From: Rhodobacter sp.
GTDB taxonomy: Bacteria > Pseudomonadota > Alphaproteobacteria > Rhodobacterales > Rhodobacteraceae
Direction of reading: 5' to 3'
NCBI GenBank assembly: GCA_027489175.1
Contig: JAIYAE010000002.1
Location: forward strand, 62,001-126,000
DNA length: 64,000 bases
Part shown: in pieces, positions 32,758 to 41,108 of the stretch
How positions within the stretch are numbered: position 1 is the stretch's first letter
How the letters are laid out: every line of letters begins with the position of its first letter
Made by a program: the position numbers and the translations under genes
Notes under the pieces: generated by a model
The model's database searches: none
Told to the model about the DNA's origin: nothing
What the model saw: only the letters and a program-made list of their open reading frames with translations

Positions 32758-33399
32758 GTGACCGAAGCCCCCGGCCAGTTCAGTCCCGCCTTCCGGGATG
32801 AACTGGCCAACCTGATGCGGTGGCGGCGCGATGTGCGCCGCTTCCGCACTACTCCCATTGCGCCTGACCTTGTTGCCCGCTGCCTGACCGCTTTCGCCAG
32901 CGCGCCCTCGGTCGGCCTGTCCGAACCCTGGCGGCTGGTGCAGGTGGAAACCCCGGCCGCGCGGCAGGCTTGTCTTGCCAACTACCAGGACAGCAATGCC
33001 AAGGGTCTTGCCAGTCAATCCGGCGAAAAAGCCCAACTCTATAGCCAACTGAAGCTGTCCGGCATGGCCGAGGCGCCCCTGCACCTTGCCGTGTTCTGTG
33101 ATGACAGCACCCCAAAGGGCAGCGGCCTTGGCGCGGCCAGCATGCCCGAAACCCGCGCCTATTCGGTTGTCGGGGCCGTCACCCTGTTCTGGCTCGCCCT
33201 GCGCGCCGAGGGCCTTGGCCTTGGCTGGGTCTCGATCCTTGACCCCGACCGACTTGCGCGCGACCTTGCGGTGCCGCATCACTGGCGGTTCATCGGCTAT
33301 CTGTGCATCGGCTGGCCGGAAGAGGAGGACATGGTGCCTGAACTTGAACGCTGCGGCTGGGAAACCCGCGCCGAAACCCTGCATCTGGACCTGCGTTGA
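32758..33399 (+). CDS. bluB: 5,6-dimethylbenzimidazole synthase
   Basis: This 213-residue flavodestructase converts reduced FMN with O2 into 5,6-dimethylbenzimidazole, the lower ligand of B12. The nitroreductase-fold signatures are LMRWRRDVRRFRTTPI near residue 20, FASAPSVGLSEPWRLVQ near 45 and GLGWVSILDPDRL near 155. The start is a GTG (32758), four bases after the rpsP stop, with a poor ribosome binding site. It lies about 8 kb from cobF and inside a ribosomal operon, not in the cob locus. Confidence 0.92.
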   Translation: MTEAPGQFSPAFRDELANLMRWRRDVRRFRTTPIAPDLVARCLTAFASAPSVGLSEPWRLVQVETPAARQACLANYQDSNAKGLASQSGEKAQLYSQLKLSGMAEAPLHLAVFCDDSTPKGSGLGAASMPETRAYSVVGAVTLFWLALRAEGLGLGWVSILDPDRLARDLAVPHHWRFIGYLCIGWPEEEDMVPELERCGWETRAETLHLDLR

Positions 33400-33902
33400 T
33401 GACCGACCGCATCTGCATCGGCGCCATCGCGGGCGCCTTCGGCATCGCTGGCGAAGTGCGCCTCAAGTCCTTCTGCTCGCAGCCTGAGGATATCGGCTCC
33501 TACGGCCCGCTCTATTCCGAAGACGGTTCCCGCCAGTTCCGCGTCACCCTGATCCGCCCGGTTGCCGGTGGCTACGGCGCCCGTATCTCCGGGGTCACCA
33601 CTCGCGAAGAAGCCGAGGCCCTGCGCGGCACCTCGCTCTTCATCGACCGCGCCCGCCTGCCGTCGCTCCCGGATGATGAGTTCTATCATGCCGATCTTAT
33701 CGGCCTCGATGCCGTCGATACGGGCGGCGAACTTCTGGGCAAGGTGATGGCCGTCCATAACCACGGTGCGGGCGATATCATCGAAATATCCTCCACCCGT
33801 CATAAATCGGCCCTGCTTTTGCCCTTTACGAAGCTGATCGTGCCTAATGTCGATCTTGCGGCTGGTCGTCTGATTGTCGATCTGCCCGAGGAAACGGACT
33901 AA
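33399..33902 (+). CDS. rimM: Ribosome maturation factor RimM
   Basis: This 167-residue 16S rRNA processing factor binds S19 and assists 30S head assembly. It starts MTDRICIGAIAGAFGIAGEV, then RLKSFC, the RimM N-terminal barrel. The PRC-barrel C-terminal half has EFYHADLIGLDAV and FTKLIVPNVDLAAGRLIVD. Its ATG shares one base with the bluB stop (TGATG). Confidence 0.96.
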   Translation: MTDRICIGAIAGAFGIAGEVRLKSFCSQPEDIGSYGPLYSEDGSRQFRVTLIRPVAGGYGARISGVTTREEAEALRGTSLFIDRARLPSLPDDEFYHADLIGLDAVDTGGELLGKVMAVHNHGAGDIIEISSTRHKSALLLPFTKLIVPNVDLAAGRLIVDLPEETD

Positions 33903-33951
33903 GCTCCCGGTCTTTGCCCTTTTTGGCCGCCGGGAAAGACGGGGGAACACA

Positions 33952-34938
33952 ATGCCAATCCGCTTGCGTTTGTTGAAAGGTGCGACGGCCCTTTTGTATG
34001 TCGGTCCGATGTTTGCCGGGATCAGTGGCATGGGCTTTGGGGTGCTTGCCCCCTTCGTGGCGATCTTTGTCGTCTGGCTTTTGGTCCTGCGCCCCGAACA
34101 ATGGCCGGCGACACCGGAAGAGTGGCTGACAGCAGGCGCGCTTGGGGCCGTTGTTACGCAGGTCCTGTCGCAGATCCTCCTCGTCTGCGTCCTTTTGGGC
34201 ATCGGACGCGGGATTGGCGCAGTGGCGGGCTTCCTGCCGGTGGTCAATCCGATTTTCCCGCTGGCCGTGTCCTTCCTTGCCATTCCGTTGTGCCGGGTCC
34301 TTTGGGACGCGCGCGCCGCTGCCGATCAGGGCCTGTTTCTGGATGACGAGGCCGCCGCCGCCGAAGCTCCGCGCGCTTTGGCCGAGGCTGGGGCCGCCAT
34401 CGTGCCCTTGCTGAACCTGCCAGACAACGCGTCTGACGCTATGGTGTCCACGGCCCTTGCCAGCGCAATGACGCTGCATGGTGCCAGCCTTCGCCTCGAA
34501 GCGCTGGTTGCCGCCTTGGCCATGCCGAACCGCAGCCATGCAGCGCTGCGCCGTGGCCTTGTCCTTTGGACGTCCGAGCCCGAGATCGTCGCCTCGGGCG
34601 CGGTCCCGATGGGCATGGCGCATGGCTTTTCGATTGCGGCCGGAAACGGCGATCTGTTGCGGCTTTACGTGCCCAGGGCGCTGGCACTGATTGCCGCCTT
34701 CCCGGATCGCGCGTCAGACTTTCCGTCGGCGGACCAGCTGCGCAAGGCGGCCGCGGATGCTGGGTCCGACCCAGCCTCGGACCTGCCCGCCCATCTGCGC
34801 GCCGATTTGCGCGATGGCCTGACAGCCCTGGCCCGTGCGGTCGATCAGGCCCAAGGCGAAACCGCACAAGTATCGGGCACCGATCCTGTCGATCAGCGGC
34901 AAGCCGCAGTCGTCACCCCCTTCGCCCGCAGCGCCTGA
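33952..34938 (+). CDS. Membrane protein of unknown function in the rimM-trmD gap
   Basis: This 328-residue protein begins MPIRLRLLKGATALLYVGPM, with four to five hydrophobic segments in the first 130 residues. A soluble alanine-rich helical C-terminus follows (about residues 140-328), including SAMTLHGASLRLEALVAALA. A GGGGGAACACA sequence precedes the ATG. No family is recognised. It is co-directional with rimM and trmD, 49 and 70 bases away. A longer frame from 33874 would start inside rimM. Confidence 0.75.
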   Translation: MPIRLRLLKGATALLYVGPMFAGISGMGFGVLAPFVAIFVVWLLVLRPEQWPATPEEWLTAGALGAVVTQVLSQILLVCVLLGIGRGIGAVAGFLPVVNPIFPLAVSFLAIPLCRVLWDARAAADQGLFLDDEAAAAEAPRALAEAGAAIVPLLNLPDNASDAMVSTALASAMTLHGASLRLEALVAALAMPNRSHAALRRGLVLWTSEPEIVASGAVPMGMAHGFSIAAGNGDLLRLYVPRALALIAAFPDRASDFPSADQLRKAAADAGSDPASDLPAHLRADLRDGLTALARAVDQAQGETAQVSGTDPVDQRQAAVVTPFARSA

Positions 34939-35008
34939 TCTGGCGGGCGGGCGACATTGCCGTTGACCGGGGCTTTCCCGTCGCAGCGTTTCCCGTTAAG
35001 CCCGGGGC

Positions 35009-35839
35009 ATGTCTGACACCCGCGACCCCGCATCCTCTGACCCATCGCGCAGCCATGGCCGCCTGTCGATCCGGGCCAGCCTGAAACCGCGTGACCTGCT
35101 GGAAGAGCCGCGCATTGTCAAAGGTGCCTGGACGGCCAAGGTCATCACCCTCTTCCCGGAGGCCTTTCCCGGCACCCTTGGCCTTTCCCTGACCGGCAAG
35201 GCGCTGGACTTCGGCCTCTGGCGGCTTGAGGCGGTGGACCTCCGCCCCTTCGGCATCGGCAAGCATCTGAATGTCGATGACACGCCCGCCGGCGGCGGCG
35301 CCGGCATGGTCCTGCGCGCCGATGTTGTGGACGCAGCCCTCCGCCACACCGCCGAAGGCACCCCACCCGACCGCGCCCGCTGGCCGGTGGTCTATCTTTC
35401 CCCCCGCGGCAAGCCCTTCACGCAAGCGACCGCCCACCGCCTTGCTGCCGCCGATGGCGTCACCCTTCTGTGCGGCCGCTTCGAAGGCGTGGATCAGCGC
35501 GTGCTGGACCACCACCGCATCGAGGAAATCAGTCTGGGAGATTTCGTCCTGACCGGGGGCGAGATTGCCGCCCAGGCCCTCTTGGATGCCACGGTCCGGC
35601 TCTTGCCCGGCGTCCTCGGCAACGCCGCCTCGACCGTCGAGGAAAGCTTTTCCGACGGCCTGCTGGAACACCCCCAATACACCCGCCCCGCCGTCTGGGA
35701 AGGGCTAGAGATTCCGGCCGTCCTCCAATCCGGCAACCACGCCGAAATCGCCAAATGGCGCCGCGCGCAGGCCGAGGCGCTGACCCAGGCGCGTCGTCCG
35801 GATCTGTGGGACGCGAAGAAGGACCCGGCCCCGGATTGA
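35009..35839 (+). CDS. trmD: tRNA (guanine37-N1)-methyltransferase
   Basis: This 276-residue SPOUT enzyme methylates G37 of tRNAs to prevent frameshifting. The catalytic core begins AKVITLFPEAFPGTLG near residue 44; the knot motifs are GGGAGMVLRADVVD near 93 and EISLGDFVLTGGEIAA near 173. It has a roughly 40-residue N-terminal extension (MSDTRDPASSDPSRSHGRLS) not present in E. coli TrmD, which may be genuine or an overlong start. Confidence 0.95.
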   Translation: MSDTRDPASSDPSRSHGRLSIRASLKPRDLLEEPRIVKGAWTAKVITLFPEAFPGTLGLSLTGKALDFGLWRLEAVDLRPFGIGKHLNVDDTPAGGGAGMVLRADVVDAALRHTAEGTPPDRARWPVVYLSPRGKPFTQATAHRLAAADGVTLLCGRFEGVDQRVLDHHRIEEISLGDFVLTGGEIAAQALLDATVRLLPGVLGNAASTVEESFSDGLLEHPQYTRPAVWEGLEIPAVLQSGNHAEIAKWRRAQAEALTQARRPDLWDAKKDPAPD

Positions 35840-35910
35840 CAGGTGTTGCTACCAAGTGAAACGCTTGCGTCGCGCAACGGAAGGTTGCCACGCCCCTCCG
35901 GGAGGATCTG

Positions 35911-36939
35911 ATGGACCGCCTTGCCGAACTTCGCCGCCATGTCACTCCAGGGGCCAAAGGCATTGAAGTTGCCCCCTATTTCAACCCCGTTGTGCCCAAA
36001 TCTGCCGGATATGATGTGCTGATCGTCGATGTCTTCGACACCGACCGTCTGCGCCAGAATGCCAGCCTTGACCCCAAGATACCTGACGGCCGAATTGCTG
36101 AGATCGAGCCTGTGGACATTGTCTGTGACGCGTCAAACCTGGGCTCTGAAGTCGCCCGCCTAGGGCTTTCAGGCAAGATCGATTACATCATCTCTTCCCA
36201 TAACTTTGAGCATCTGCCCGACCCGATCCGCTTTCTGAAGGGCTGCAGTGTAGCCTTGCGTCCTGGCGGAATGCTGACCATGGCCATCCCGGACTATCGC
36301 GCCTGTTTTGACCACTACCGGATGCCCACGCGGTTGACAGACTGGCTAAGCGCTTATCAGGAAGGCCGCTCGCAGCCTTCACCGGCAAGCATCTTTGACT
36401 TTCTGTCGCATTTTTCCCAGCGGTCCGCCGGTGGCCAGATTTGTGAAACATGCCGGATTGAGCTTGACGATCCCTCTGGCTTTGCTCCGACGCGGGATGT
36501 TGCCCAGCTTTACAGCGAATATCTCGGGCGCCTGAGTGAACCGAAAGGCTATGAAGACATCCATTGCAGCACGGTTTTCGGCGAACTTTTTGAACTTTTG
36601 ATCCTGGAGCTTCGCTATCTTGGGCTGATCGACCTTGAGGTCGCGCAGGTGACCAGAACCACTGGCTTCGAATTCTTCGCCCATCTTTCAAATACTGCCC
36701 CGGGGGCGACTCCCATGCCGCGCGACGTCTTTGATGCCCGGCGGCTGGAGTTGCTGAAGATTGTAAATGCCAACCTTGGCTCAGCGGTCTTTGCCAATCG
36801 GCCATGGCAAATGCCACGTCTCTCTGCCGTCACCAAACGCGTGTTTGCGGCCGTTGTCGGGGCCGGTGCTGCCAACCGTCTGCGCAAATGGAATCGCGCG
36901 CGCAAGGCCCGCCGCAAACCGCCCGCCAGGGCGGCTTGA
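35911..36939 (+). CDS. Class I SAM-dependent methyltransferase, likely acquired
   Basis: This 342-residue protein has a Rossmann methyltransferase core: IEVAPYFNPVVPKSAGYDVL at the N-terminus, IISSHNFEHLPDPIRFLKGC near residue 92 and LRPGGMLTMAIPDYRACFDH near 112, as in methyltransferases from polysaccharide clusters. A Met-Asp start follows GGGAGGATCTG. By eye it uses more A/T-ending codons than its neighbours and separates trmD from rplS, suggesting horizontal acquisition (inference). Substrate unknown. Confidence 0.78.
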   Translation: MDRLAELRRHVTPGAKGIEVAPYFNPVVPKSAGYDVLIVDVFDTDRLRQNASLDPKIPDGRIAEIEPVDIVCDASNLGSEVARLGLSGKIDYIISSHNFEHLPDPIRFLKGCSVALRPGGMLTMAIPDYRACFDHYRMPTRLTDWLSAYQEGRSQPSPASIFDFLSHFSQRSAGGQICETCRIELDDPSGFAPTRDVAQLYSEYLGRLSEPKGYEDIHCSTVFGELFELLILELRYLGLIDLEVAQVTRTTGFEFFAHLSNTAPGATPMPRDVFDARRLELLKIVNANLGSAVFANRPWQMPRLSAVTKRVFAAVVGAGAANRLRKWNRARKARRKPPARAA

Positions 36940-36964
36940 CGGGCATACGCTGCCAGCCTATACG
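36936..36964 (+). promoter_or_regulatory. Good sigma-70 promoter for rplS-rpmE
   Basis: TTGACG (36936-36941), 17 bases and TATACG (36959-36964) form the best -35/-10 pair seen in the window. It overlaps the stop codon of the methyltransferase gene, giving rplS-rpmE independent expression. Confidence 0.65.
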
Positions 36965-36970
36965 CCTCCG

Positions 36971-37175
36971 GCCTGGGGTCGTTATGACTTACGGGTCCGA
37001 TTCCTTTTGCTTGCCCGTCTTCTTCGGCGGGGTCACTGCGGCGGGCCGGTCGAAAAACGCAGGCGCTACCTCCGGCGGGCTGGATCCTCAGGGACCGGGA
37101 CCCGAGAGAAGACCGGAAGCTCTGGCGCGGCATCATCTTCGCGGGAAACAACCGCGAGCATTGGAGTAACTAGCG
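36971..37175 (+). other. About 200-nt leader of rplS
   Basis: Transcription from the promoter at 36936 would leave a roughly 200-base untranslated leader. It contains GC-rich stems, including CGCGG-GAAACAA-CCGCG at about 37140-37156 just before the ribosome binding site TTGGAGTAACTAGCG. No known ribosomal leader family is recognised, but autoregulation of r-proteins through such leaders is common. Confidence 0.35.
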
Positions 37176-37550
37176 ATGAACCTGATCGCCCAGATCGAGG
37201 CTGAGCAGATTGCTGCCCTCGGCAAGACCATCCCGGATTTCAAGGCCGGCGATACCATCCGCGTCGGCTACAAAGTGACCGAAGGCACCCGTTCGCGCGT
37301 GCAGGCCTATGAAGGCGTCTGCATCGGCCGCAAAGGGGGCGCGACCATCGCCGCCTCGTTCACCGTCCGCAAGATTTCGTTCGGCGAAGGCGTGGAACGC
37401 GTGTTCCCGCTCTATTCGACCAACATCGACAGCATCGAAGTGGTCCGCCGTGGCCGTGTCCGTCGTGCCAAGCTGTACTACCTGCGCACGCGCCGCGGCA
37501 AATCGGCCCGTATCGCCGAAGACGCCACCTACAAAGCCAAGTCGGAATAA
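37176..37550 (+). CDS. rplS: 50S ribosomal protein L19
   Basis: This 124-residue protein lies at the subunit interface. It shows [37 protein letters not shown] and [20 protein letters not shown], the L19 hallmarks. It is separated from rpmE by 11 bases. Confidence 0.98.
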   Translation: MNLIAQIEAEQIAALGKTIPDFKAGDTIRVGYKVTEGTRSRVQAYEGVCIGRKGGATIAASFTVRKISFGEGVERVFPLYSTNIDSIEVVRRGRVRRAKLYYLRTRRGKSARIAEDATYKAKSE

Positions 37551-37561
37551 GGAGCGGGACG

Positions 37562-37783
37562 ATGAAAGCCGAGATCCACCCCGAATACCACACCATCACC
37601 ATCAAGATGACCGATGGTTCCACCTACGAAACGCGCTCCACCTGGGGCAAAGCGGGCGACCAGATGTCGCTCGACATCGACCCCTTGGCGCACCCCGCCT
37701 GGACCGGTCAGCAAGCCAAGCTGATGGACACCGGCGGCCGCGTGTCGAAGTTCAAGAACAAGTACGCTGGCCTGGGCTTCTAA
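37562..37783 (+). CDS. rpmE: 50S ribosomal protein L31
   Basis: This 73-residue protein starts [20 protein letters not shown] and has [20 protein letters not shown], as in L31. The CxxC zinc-binding motif is absent, so this is the zinc-free (C-) form typical of many alphaproteobacteria. A strong terminator follows at 37807. Confidence 0.97.
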   Translation: MKAEIHPEYHTITIKMTDGSTYETRSTWGKAGDQMSLDIDPLAHPAWTGQQAKLMDTGGRVSKFKNKYAGLGF

Positions 37784-37806
37784 GACCCAACGCCGCGCAC
37801 GAACGG

Positions 37807-37837
37807 AAAAGGGCATGTGGCAACACATGCCCTTTTT
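37807..37837 (+). terminator. Intrinsic terminator after rpmE
   Basis: AAAA precedes a 9-bp perfect stem, GGGCATGTG (37811-37819) and CACATGCCC (37824-37832), with a GCAA loop, then TTTTT. It ends the rplS-rpmE transcript. Confidence 0.93.
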
Positions 37838-37988
37838 CAATTGCGGGTCTTCCTGCGGCGCGCGCAACCTGCCCTTGTGGAATTTCCGCAACAGACGCCC
37901 AAGCCGCGAGCCTCCGGGCCGCTTGCCCTTCCGCTTGTCGACGCCTGCGCATAAGACAAGGCCGGGAAGTCGCAAGGGATTGCTGCAT

Positions 37989-38798
37989 ATGGCGCGGATC
38001 ATCGTCGTCGGGAACGAAAAGGGTGGCTCGGGCAAGTCTACCACCTGCATGCATGTGGCCACTGCGCTGTCCCGTCTTGGTCACAAGGTGGGGGCGCTGG
38101 ATCTTGACCTCCGCCAGCGCACCTTTGCCCGCTACGTGGAAAACCGTCGTGCCTTCATGGCGCAGGTCGGCATCAGCCTGCCCACGCCCGACTACCGCGA
38201 TCTTCCGGTCCTTGATCCGGCCACGCTCGGCTCTGGCGAAAACGCGCAGGACCAGCGCCTGACCCTGGCGGTCGAGGCGATGCATGCCGAGAAAGACTAT
38301 ATCGTGATCGACTGCCCCGGCAGCCATACCCGGCTTAGCCAGGTGGCCCACTCGCTGGCCGATACGCTGATCACCCCGATGAATGACAGCTTTGTCGACT
38401 TCGACCTCCTCGCCCGCGTGGATCCCGCCAGCGGCCAGGTCAAAGGCCCGTCGATCTACGCCGAGATGGTCTGGTCAGCCCGCCAGATGCGGGCGCAAGC
38501 CGGGCTGCCGCCGATCGACTGGATCGTGGTGCGCAACCGGCTTGGGGCGCAGGCCATGCACAACAAGAAGAAGGTGGGCGCGGCCCTGGAAGACCTGTCC
38601 CGCCGCATCGGCTTTCGCGTGCTGCCCGGCTTTTCCGAACGGGTCATCTTCCGCGAGCTTTTCCCGCGGGGCCTGACCTTGCTGGATCTGAAAGATACCG
38701 GGGTGGATCAGCTGAACCTGTCAAACATCGCCGCCCGGCAAGAGCTGCGCGATCTGATGACCGATCTCAGGCTTCCGTCTCTGACTGTCGGATTTTGA
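37989..38798 (+). CDS. mipZ: ParA-family division-plane ATPase MipZ
   Basis: This 269-residue ATPase forms a polar gradient and inhibits FtsZ assembly away from mid-cell in alphaproteobacteria. It starts MARIIVVGNEKGGSGKSTTC with the deviant Walker A. ALDLDLRQRTFARYVENR near residue 38 and DYIVIDCPGSHTRLSQVAHS near 105 are MipZ-like. The start at 37989 is used; a longer frame upstream overlaps the rpmE terminator. Its 3' end overlaps a small convergent gene by 32 bases. Confidence 0.94.
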   Translation: MARIIVVGNEKGGSGKSTTCMHVATALSRLGHKVGALDLDLRQRTFARYVENRRAFMAQVGISLPTPDYRDLPVLDPATLGSGENAQDQRLTLAVEAMHAEKDYIVIDCPGSHTRLSQVAHSLADTLITPMNDSFVDFDLLARVDPASGQVKGPSIYAEMVWSARQMRAQAGLPPIDWIVVRNRLGAQAMHNKKKVGAALEDLSRRIGFRVLPGFSERVIFRELFPRGLTLLDLKDTGVDQLNLSNIAARQELRDLMTDLRLPSLTVGF

Positions 38799-38949
38799 AC
38801 ACGGGGCCGCCAAGGCCCTGCTGGTTGACCACCCGCGCACGGTTCACCATCTTCAGCCGCTTTTCGAACGGCGACAGCACTTCGGCTTCCTCAACGGGCT
38901 TGGGCCGGGACACGCCCATTTTCTGCAACAGGCTGAGCTTCTTTTTCAT
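38767..38949 (-). CDS. Small conserved-looking cytoplasmic protein, 60 residues
   Basis: The frame reads MKKKLSLLQKMGVSRPKPVE, then EAEVLSPFEKRLKMVNRARV and VNQQGLGGPVFKIRQSETEA. It is strongly basic and soluble. AAAAAGGG nine bases before ATG 38949 is a fair ribosome binding site; an earlier in-frame ATG is at 38958. It converges with and overlaps mipZ, which could produce antisense effects. No family is recognised. Confidence 0.5.
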   Translation of the reverse strand: MKKKLSLLQKMGVSRPKPVEEAEVLSPFEKRLKMVNRARVVNQQGLGGPVFKIRQSETEA

Positions 38950-39001
38950 CGGGAACATCCCTTTTTACAGTGCCCATTCTACGCGCAAGCAGGGCAGGAC
39001 T

Positions 39002-39103
39002 ATGGCAAAGAACGTGTCAAAGTTTGAAACGCTACGCCATTATTTGAACAGACTGTTTCCGTCCGAACAACAGCGTTCTTTCAGCATGTCGAATCTAGGT
39101 TAA
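39002..39103 (+). CDS. Possible 33-residue small protein
   Basis: ATG 39002 opens MAKNVSKFETLRHYLNRLFP then SEQQRSFSMSNLG and stops at 39103, in an unusually A/T-rich gap between mipZ and the ArsR gene. Only a weak AGGA is upstream. The stretch also has AAAGAACG (39005-39012) complementary to CGTTCTTT (39072-39079), so a structured RNA is an alternative. Confidence 0.3.
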   Translation: MAKNVSKFETLRHYLNRLFPSEQQRSFSMSNLG

Positions 39104-39110
39104 GAAGCGA

Positions 39111-39443
39111 TTACTCGAGTGTAGCATCCAGTTCAGTTTCCAGAAAGCGCTCGAACGCATCAAGATCAACCGGATCGAACTGGCCAAATCCTTGCATCCA
39201 GACCGAGGCTGCGCGCAACGCATCCGGCTCCAATCGGCACCAGATGACACGGCCCCGGCGTTCCCGCGTGACAAGGCCCGCATCGGCCAGCACCCCAAGA
39301 TGCTTCGAAATCGCCGCCAGACTCATCGCGAAGGGCTCGGCCACGTCGGTGACCGCCATGTCATCTTCCAAAAGCATGGCAAGGATCGCCCGGCGGGTCG
39401 GATCGGCCAGGGCGGCAAAGACGCTGTCCAGCGGGTTTGTCAT
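39111..39443 (-). CDS. ArsR-family transcriptional regulator
   Basis: This 110-residue winged-helix repressor starts MTNPLDSVFAALADPTRRAI, then LAMLLEDDMAVTDVAEPFAM and SLAAISKHLGVLADAGLVTR as the recognition HTH. The Cys pair of metal-sensing ArsR proteins is not present in the usual place, so it probably senses something other than As/Cd. A 63-residue longer frame upstream is ignored. It diverges from atpI. Confidence 0.88.
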   Translation of the reverse strand: MTNPLDSVFAALADPTRRAILAMLLEDDMAVTDVAEPFAMSLAAISKHLGVLADAGLVTRERRGRVIWCRLEPDALRAASVWMQGFGQFDPVDLDAFERFLETELDATLE

Positions 39444-39591
39444 CCGGGCAGTATCAAGGCGCGTGCCCGGATCGTCAACCATCGGGTTGAATATGCCGGG
39501 CATCGGCCATGGCGCCCAAAGCCGGCCCACTTGCTGCAAGCGCGTTGGAAAAACGACGTGATTCCAATGCCTTCCGGCTGGTGATGACAGC

Positions 39592-39620
39592 TTGACTCTG
39601 GGCCGCCCTCTCCGTAGGTT
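39592..39620 (+). promoter_or_regulatory. Likely promoter of the atp (F0) operon
   Basis: TTGACT (39592-39597), 17 bases and TAGGTT (39615-39620) lie about 26 bases before the atpI ATG (39646), leaving a very short leader. Confidence 0.5.
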
Positions 39621-39645
39621 CCGCCCGACTGAAAGGGGCTTCGCG

Positions 39646-39990
39646 ATGGCGTCCGAACCCGATCCTGACCGGCTCCGTGCGCTTGAGGCGCGCCTTGCGA
39701 AGGTCAAGGATCAGGCCCCGCCGCCGCAGGGCTCCACGGCAAAGGGTTTCTCGCAGGGCGAGGTGGCCTGGAGGATGCTGATCGAGCTGATGACCGGGAT
39801 GTTCCTGGGCGTCGGCCTCGGTTACGGGCTGGACGTGCTCTTTGGCACGCTGCCGATCTTCCTGGTGATCTTCTCGCTTTTCGGCTTTGCGGCGGGCATC
39901 CGCACGATGCTTGGCTCGGCAAGGCAACTGGCACAGAAGGCGGAGGACCAGTCCGACAAGGACCGGGCCGCGAACGACGAAGGGGCGTAA
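39646..39990 (+). CDS. atpI: ATP synthase protein I
   Basis: This 114-residue membrane protein starts MASEPDPDRLRALEARLAKV and has two hydrophobic helices (MLIELMTGMFLGVGLGYGLD and LPIFLVIFSLFGFAAGIRTM) with a charged C-terminus. AtpI assists c-ring assembly and possibly Mg2+ supply. It is the first gene of the F0 operon and ends three bases before atpB. GAAAGGGG is a reasonable upstream ribosome binding site. Confidence 0.93.
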   Translation: MASEPDPDRLRALEARLAKVKDQAPPPQGSTAKGFSQGEVAWRMLIELMTGMFLGVGLGYGLDVLFGTLPIFLVIFSLFGFAAGIRTMLGSARQLAQKAEDQSDKDRAANDEGA

Positions 39991-39993
39991 CGG

Positions 39994-40755
39994 ATGGCAA
40001 CGACGGGAACAGAAGCGCCAAGCGGGCTGCAGATCCATCCGATGGATCAGTTCATCGTCAAGCCGTTGTTCGGCGACGGTCCGATCGAATGGTATACGCC
40101 CACCAACGTCACCCTCTGGATGGCCATCGCAATCCTTGGGGTCACAGCGCTTCTGGTCCTGTCCACCCGCCGCCGGGCCATCGTGCCCTCGCGCGGCCAG
40201 TCGGTGGCCGAGCTGTTCTACGGTTTCATCCACAAGATGGTCGAAGACATCGCCGGGCATGAGGGGCTGAAGTTCTTCCCCTATGTCATGACGCTCTTCA
40301 TGTTCGTCTTCCTGTCGAACTTCCTTGGCCTGATCCCGATGTCCTTCACCACGACATCGCACATCGCCGTGACGGCAACGCTGGCCATTCTGGTGTTCCT
40401 GACGGTCACCATCGTTGGCTTCGTCCGCAAGGGCCCGGGCTTCCTGTCGATGTTCTGGGTCTCCTCCGCGCCACTGCTGCTTCGGCCGGTGCTGGCGGTG
40501 ATCGAGGTCATCTCCTACTTCGTGCGGCCCCTCAGCCATTCCGTTCGTCTAGGCGGCAACCTGCTGGCCGGTCACGCGGTCATCAAGGTTTTCGCGGGGT
40601 TTGCTGGCGCCATGGGCGTTGCATCCTTCGTGCCGGTGCTGGCGATTGCCGCCATGTACGGACTTGAGGTTCTGGTCTCTGCCGTCCAGGCCTATGTCTT
40701 CACCATTCTGACCTGCGTCTATCTTCGCGACGCGGTGGGCGAAGCGCACCACTAA
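39994..40755 (+). CDS. atpB: ATP synthase F0 subunit a
   Basis: This 253-residue membrane subunit forms the proton half-channels next to the c-ring. [20 protein letters not shown] near residue 176 contains the essential stator Arg (SVRLGGN), and [20 protein letters not shown] is near 91. Length and order match alphaproteobacterial AtpB. It lies 45 bases upstream of atpE. Confidence 0.97.
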   Translation: MATTGTEAPSGLQIHPMDQFIVKPLFGDGPIEWYTPTNVTLWMAIAILGVTALLVLSTRRRAIVPSRGQSVAELFYGFIHKMVEDIAGHEGLKFFPYVMTLFMFVFLSNFLGLIPMSFTTTSHIAVTATLAILVFLTVTIVGFVRKGPGFLSMFWVSSAPLLLRPVLAVIEVISYFVRPLSHSVRLGGNLLAGHAVIKVFAGFAGAMGVASFVPVLAIAAMYGLEVLVSAVQAYVFTILTCVYLRDAVGEAHH

Positions 40756-40800
40756 GGTCGGTCAACACACTTCAGCCAATTCCAGAAAAGGAGCTACCAA

Positions 40801-41037
40801 ATGGAAGGCGATATCGCAGAAATGGGCAAGTTCATCGGTGCCGGCCTGGCCGCCATCGGTCTTGGCGGCGCCGGCATCGGCGTTGGCAACATTGCCGGCA
40901 ACTTCCTTGCTGGCGCCCTGCGCAACCCCTCGGCTGCCCCCTCGCAGACCGCGAACCTCTTCGTCGGCATCGCGTTTGCCGAAGCTCTGGGCATCTTCTC
41001 GTTCCTGATCGCCCTCCTGCTCATGTTCGCCGTCTGA
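40801..41037 (+). CDS. atpE: ATP synthase F0 subunit c
   Basis: This 78-residue proteolipid has two helices. The first carries [20 protein letters not shown] and the second [20 protein letters not shown], with the proton-carrying carboxylate being the Glu of AFAEALG. The c-loop RNPS is present. GGAG is upstream (AAAGGAGCTACCAA). Confidence 0.98.
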   Translation: MEGDIAEMGKFIGAGLAAIGLGGAGIGVGNIAGNFLAGALRNPSAAPSQTANLFVGIAFAEALGIFSFLIALLLMFAV

Positions 41038-41108
41038 TCCTTCGCACCTGATTTCCGGGCCAGGCCGCGCGTCTGGCCCCGGTTCCCAAGGCATAAGGAC
41101 AAGACGAC

